9,564 nt of DNA from an uncultured Sphingobacteriaceae bacterium. Lineage in GTDB: Bacteria; Bacteroidota; Bacteroidia; Sphingobacteriales; Sphingobacteriaceae. Below are positions 7,407-9,564 of the stretch, piece by piece. The first letter of the stretch is position 1. Each line of letters starts with the position of its first letter. Position numbers and translations under genes: made by a program. Where the stretch lies: assembly GCA_946887045.1 (NCBI GenBank), contig CAMPKC010000087.1, positions 1-9,564 on the forward strand. The letters run 5' to 3'. The notes below the pieces were generated by a model. That model had not been told where the DNA came from and made no database searches. It saw only the letters and a list, made by a program, of their open reading frames with translations.

Positions 7407-7955
7407 ATGAAAGTAACAGAAACAAAATTAAAGGGTTGTTATATTATAGAACCTAAAGTATTCAAAGATTCCCGCGGATATTTTTTCGAGAGCTTTAATG
7501 CCGAAAAATTTGAAGAACTCACAGGCCAGAATGGACACTTTGTACAGGATAATCAGTCCGCCTCTACTTACGGTGTAGTTCGTGGACTTCATTTTCAAAG
7601 GGGAGAGCATGCACAAGCAAAATTAGTTAGGGTTTTGGAGGGCATGGTGCTGGATGTAGCAGTTGATATCAGAGAAGGATCAGGGACTTATGGGCAATAT
7701 GTGAGTTTAAAACTTTCCGCAGAAAATAATTTGCAGCTGTATATTCCAAGGGGCTTTGCCCATGGTTTTTCGGTATTAAGTGAAAGGGCTGTATTTTCGT
7801 ATAAGTGTGATAATGGCTACAATAAAGAATCGGAAGGTGGAATTCGTTTTGATGATCCTTTGTTAAATATAGATTGGGGGATACCTCAGGATAAGATGCA
7901 GCTTTCTGATAAGGATTTGATTTTGCCGTTTTTAAGGGAAGGACATTTGATTTGA
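7407..7955 (+). CDS. rfbC: dTDP-4-dehydrorhamnose 3,5-epimerase (RmlC)
   Basis: This 182-residue cytoplasmic cupin, a normal RmlC length, epimerises C3 and C5 of dTDP-4-keto-6-deoxy-D-glucose on the way to dTDP-L-rhamnose. Recognisable motifs are EPKVFKDSRGYFFESF at 15-30, QDNQSASTYGVVRGLHFQ at 47-64 with the catalytic base H62, K72 in the substrate pocket, PRGFAHGF at 114-121 and Y132 in the position of the catalytic acid. The gene lies 19 bases after the WbpV-like gene. No rmlA, rmlB or rmlD is present in the window, so either they lie elsewhere or the sugar made is another dTDP-6-deoxy-L-hexose. After its TGA the sequence turns G/T-rich and leads into the hairpin repeats. It may be a later insertion between the WbpV-like gene and the WecA-like gene. 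Confidence 0.93.
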   Translation: MKVTETKLKGCYIIEPKVFKDSRGYFFESFNAEKFEELTGQNGHFVQDNQSASTYGVVRGLHFQRGEHAQAKLVRVLEGMVLDVAVDIREGSGTYGQYVSLKLSAENNLQLYIPRGFAHGFSVLSERAVFSYKCDNGYNKESEGGIRFDDPLLNIDWGIPQDKMQLSDKDLILPFLREGHLI

Positions 7956-7995
7956 GGTTTTCGTGAGAGGAAGTGGGTGGTTGATGTTGTTAGGT

Positions 7996-8040
7996 TTTAT
8001 TTTGCTCAGCATTAGGATTCCTGCGTTCGCAGGACTGACG
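7996..8040. repeat. 45-base hairpin repeat, copy 1
   Basis: This copy matches copy 2 (8082-8126) at 39 of 45 positions with no gaps. The hairpin has arms TCCTGC (8019-8024) and GCAGGA (8029-8034) around the loop GTTC. One stem pair is T-A here and C-G in copy 2, a compensatory change. It lies 40 bases downstream of the rfbC stop. The G/C-rich stem is not followed by a T-tract, so it is not a classical terminator. Confidence 0.8.
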
Positions 8041-8081
8041 TTGGAAGAAGATTGTTGGTAAAAGACGATCCGGGTTCAGGG

Positions 8082-8126
8082 TTTATTTTGCTGAGCATTA
8101 AGATTCCCGCCTTCGCGGGAATGACG
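8082..8126. repeat. 45-base hairpin repeat, copy 2
   Basis: This is the second copy, with a perfect 8-base stem ATTCCCGC (8103-8110) and GCGGGAAT (8115-8122) around CTTC, then GACG. The core with the TTCGC centre and GGGAATGACG tail resembles a dispersed REP-like intergenic repeat that I recall from many bacteria. Its translation in the frame running into the next gene gives IPAFAGMT, a familiar spurious peptide from such repeats. That argues against using the upstream TTG at 8052 as a start. A shorter degenerate relative (TTCGCAATGACC, 8151-8162) may follow. Confidence 0.82.
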
Positions 8127-8197
8127 AGAGATTGGAGGAATGATGAGGGTTTCGCAATGACCGGGGGCCGGGCGACGGGGAGTGGTTATTTATTTGG

Positions 8198-8260
8198 AAA
8201 GAATTACCTTTGTCGGCTCGGGAAGGAATTTAGTCCACCCGTTCATTCAAAAATGCCTGA
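8198..8260 (+). pseudogene. Relic of the 3' end of a WbpV/WreQ-like SDR gene
   Basis: Read from 8198, this stretch encodes KELPLSAREGI, then TAG at 8231-8233, then STRSFKNA and TGA at 8258-8260. The intact gene at 6479-7387 ends KKDLPLSAREGI LRTAHSFKDRG. Bases 8206-8231 match 7327-7352 at 23 of 26 positions. The three differences are all synonymous (CTG/TTG, GCC/GCT, GAG/GAA), so the two copies diverged while both were coding. The tail SFK-N also lines up with SFK-D after one codon gap. Nothing similar to the rest of the SDR gene is seen upstream, where the hairpin repeats begin. The final TGA overlaps the ATG of the next gene (ATGCCTGA), as expected if an ancestral SDR gene was coupled to it. 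Confidence 0.72.
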
Positions 8261-9269
8261 AGTACTTATCTATTTAATTATTTTAATTTCCCTTTTCTTC
8301 CTGGAACTGGTTTATTTCCGTATTGCCTTCCAGTATAAAATCATAGACAAACCCAATGACCGCAGTTCACACAAGAAAATCACCATCCGTGGGGGTGGAG
8401 TGATTTTCAGTATAGCTGCCTTGTTATGGTTTTTTTATTCTGGGTTTTCCTATCCTTACTTTCTTTCAGGCCTGCTGCTTATCGCTTTCATCAGCTTTTT
8501 GGATGATCTGCATACGCTGAAAAGTGGCTTACGCTCATTAGTTCATATTGTGGCTGTTAGTTTATTGTTGTATCAGTTGAGGCTGGATCTGGCCTGGTAC
8601 TGGCTGCCGATGATCTTAATTCTAATTGTGGGTACGATTAATGCCTATAATTTTATGGATGGGATTAATGGAATTACAGGAGGTTACAGTTTGATATTGC
8701 TGGGTAGTTTGTTTTACATCAACCGCTATGTAGAAGCTTTTACCTCAGAAAGTCTGTTAATCTTTAGTATTCTTTCCTTGCTGGTGTTCAACTTTTTTAA
8801 TTTCCGCAGGAAAGCTAAATGCTTTGCCGGTGATGTGGGGAGTGTGACTATTGCCTTTATAATCTGCTTTTTATTGATTCAATTGATTGTGCAGACGCAA
8901 AATGTGCTGTTTGTTGGCTTTCTCTTAATCTACGGATTGGATGCTGTTACAACCATAGGGTTTCGACTGATCAGGAAGGAGAATATTTTCGAGGCGCATC
9001 GTACGCATTTTTACCAGTATCTGGCTAATGAAAGGAAATGGCTGCATTTATGGGTGTCGGGGATGTATGCAGCATTACAATTGATTGTTAATGGTTTGGT
9101 GATAGTGGGTTATAAGTATATTGGAGGGTTTGAGAGGAGTTTGGTGGTTTTAGTGGGGGTAGGATGTGTTGTTGGGGTTGGGTTTGTTTTATTAAGGGTG
9201 GTTGCTGAAGGGAAGGAAAGGTTGTTTGGAAGGGGGAGTGAGGGTTCTGGATTGGAGAGGGTTGGGTGA
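8253..9269 (+). CDS. WecA/WbpL-type polyprenyl-phosphate HexNAc-1-phosphate transferase (glycosyltransferase family 4 membrane enzyme)
   Basis: This 338-residue polytopic inner-membrane enzyme starts repeat-unit synthesis by moving a HexNAc-1-phosphate from UDP-sugar to undecaprenyl phosphate. Family motifs are DKPNDRSSHKK (32-42), the catalytic DD in FLDDLHTLKSG (82-92, D84/D85), NAYNFMDGINGI (130-141), FAGDVGS (191-197) and the cytoplasmic loop EAHRTHFYQ (247-255). About ten hydrophobic segments separate them. I chose ATG 8253 because MPEVLIYLI begins the first membrane helix. An extension to TTG 8052 would translate the hairpin repeat. Upstream is the relic SDR end, overlapping by 8 bases; no Shine-Dalgarno is visible. 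With a WbpV-like gene in the locus, the substrate is probably UDP-D-QuiNAc or UDP-D-FucNAc rather than UDP-GlcNAc. The last 60 residues are Val/Gly-rich, encoded by strikingly C-poor DNA, and end in a polar tail, RLFGRGSEGSGLERVG. Confidence 0.92.
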   Translation: MPEVLIYLIILISLFFLELVYFRIAFQYKIIDKPNDRSSHKKITIRGGGVIFSIAALLWFFYSGFSYPYFLSGLLLIAFISFLDDLHTLKSGLRSLVHIVAVSLLLYQLRLDLAWYWLPMILILIVGTINAYNFMDGINGITGGYSLILLGSLFYINRYVEAFTSESLLIFSILSLLVFNFFNFRRKAKCFAGDVGSVTIAFIICFLLIQLIVQTQNVLFVGFLLIYGLDAVTTIGFRLIRKENIFEAHRTHFYQYLANERKWLHLWVSGMYAALQLIVNGLVIVGYKYIGGFERSLVVLVGVGCVVGVGFVLLRVVAEGKERLFGRGSEGSGLERVG

Positions 9270-9293
9270 GGATTTTTACGTCGTGAGTTCGGT

Positions 9294-9305
9294 GGGTAGC
9301 TACCC
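9294..9305. repeat. Perfect 12-base palindrome GGGTAGCTACCC
   Basis: This self-complementary 12-mer lies 25 bases after the stop of the WecA-like gene. As RNA it could only form a four-pair hairpin with a four-base loop and is followed by TAAAAT, so terminator strength would be poor. As DNA it could be a dimeric protein-binding site. Confidence 0.4.
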
Positions 9306-9477
9306 TAAAATAGGTGAGTCGGTAGTTTTGCCAGCAATCGGTGGCGGGATTAATCGTGTCATTTAGTAGCTGAGCGAATCGGCGATTGTAAAGCTTGGTG
9401 GGGTAGGGTTATCTAGTTTTGATAATTATGGCATGAATGGGTTTTTTGTTTTGCCCTCATTGCCGGGCAGGCTAGTA

Positions 9478-9516
9478 ACTTTTGTCTTGAAACAAAAGTC
9501 ACCAAAAGTTCAAGAC
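9478..9516. repeat. Nested inverted repeat with two mutually exclusive hairpins
   Basis: ACTTTTGT (9478-9485) pairs with ACAAAAGT (9492-9499) around a six-base loop CTTGAA. Alternatively GTCTTGAA (9484-9491) pairs with TTCAAGAC (9509-9516) around 17 bases. Both stems are perfect 8-mers and share bases 9484-9491, which serve as stem end and loop in the first form and as a stem arm in the second, so only one can form at a time. The arrangement resembles dispersed intergenic repeats of the form ACTTTTGT-CTTGAA-ACAAAAGT followed by CCAAAAGTTCAAG, which I recall from Bacteroidota but have not checked. Confidence 0.7.
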
Positions 9517-9564
9517 GACAACGATCCTTCGGCGCTCAAGGGCCAGCACCCGGCTCGGCGTTCT

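Larger units (their letters stand above)
9270..9564. other. Gene-free downstream stretch with palindromes
   Basis: No plausible open frame is seen on either strand in these 295 bases. The segment contains a 12-base palindrome near its start, a short TGCCC/GGGCA inverted repeat (9452-9456 and 9465-9469, 8-base loop), and the nested hairpin repeat at 9478-9516. The last 45 bases are GC-rich, unlike the rest. It may be a spacer of dispersed repeats between the locus and the next genes. Confidence 0.6.

Noticed and set aside
7996..8126. CRISPR-like repeat pair or intrinsic terminators
   Set aside because: There are only two copies, diverged from each other, with no regular spacers and no cas genes. 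The stems lack following T-tracts.
8052..8252. N-terminal extension of the WecA-like protein from TTG 8052 (67 extra residues)
   Set aside because: The extension translates the hairpin repeat (IPAFAGMT) and the SDR relic in a wrong frame, and family proteins start at the first membrane helix. ATG 8253 fits both.
9146..9267. Canonical G-quadruplex in the G-rich 3' end of the WecA-like gene
   Set aside because: Four runs of at least three G are present, but one or more loops are 12-14 bases long, outside the usual 1-7 base rule.

Overview
The window is a polysaccharide (O-antigen or capsule type) biosynthesis locus, almost certainly from a member of the Bacteroidota and most like the Sphingobacteriaceae (Pedobacter/Mucilaginibacter type). 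The grounds are low-GC genes, starts that mostly lack a Shine-Dalgarno sequence, tight head-to-tail packing, and the characteristic set of sugar-nucleotide enzymes. All genes are on the + strand. The exact genus is a guess from recalled sequence flavour, not a search.

Layout. Positions 1-282 hold the 3' end of a membrane protein, probably an EpsG/Wzy-like polymerase. A retaining-type glycosyltransferase follows (402-1487), then a 261-base gap with a 16-base palindrome. The core is a tightly packed run from 1749 to 7955: an FnlA/WbjB/CapE-type UDP-GlcNAc 4,6-dehydratase/5-epimerase, a small cupin sugar epimerase, an FnlC/WbjD/CapG-type 2-epimerase, an RmlD-like reductase, a WbuB-like glycosyltransferase, a WbpV/WreQ-like 4-ketoreductase, and an RmlC. 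Then comes a 297-base gap with two 45-base hairpin repeats and a relic of a gene 3' end. Next is a WecA/WbpL-type membrane phosphosugar transferase (true start 8253). The last 295 bases contain no gene but hold a 12-base palindrome and a repeat with two competing hairpins.

How the genes fit together (inference from families). UDP-GlcNAc is converted by the dehydratase/5-epimerase, the cupin (C3 epimerisation), the RmlD-like reductase (C4) and the 2-epimerase into a UDP-2-acetamido-2,6-dideoxy-L-hexose, that is L-FucNAc or L-QuiNAc. In S. aureus CapF and P. aeruginosa WbjC one protein does both the cupin and the reductase step; here they are separate genes with the 2-epimerase gene between them. 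The WbpV-like reductase and the WecA/WbpL-like transferase suggest that the first lipid-linked sugar is D-QuiNAc or D-FucNAc. The WbuB-like enzyme would add the L-sugar second. The glycosyltransferase at 402 would add a further residue and the protein at 1-282 may polymerise the unit. RmlC points to a dTDP-L-rhamnose-type sugar whose other genes are not in the window.

The most informative oddity is a decayed fragment (8198-8260) matching the C-terminal end of the intact WbpV-like gene 0.9 kb upstream. It overlaps the start of the WecA-like gene. It marks a probable recombination junction between a replaceable sugar cassette and the flank. I saw no CRISPR array, RNA gene, transposase or defence system, and no convincing rho-independent terminator.
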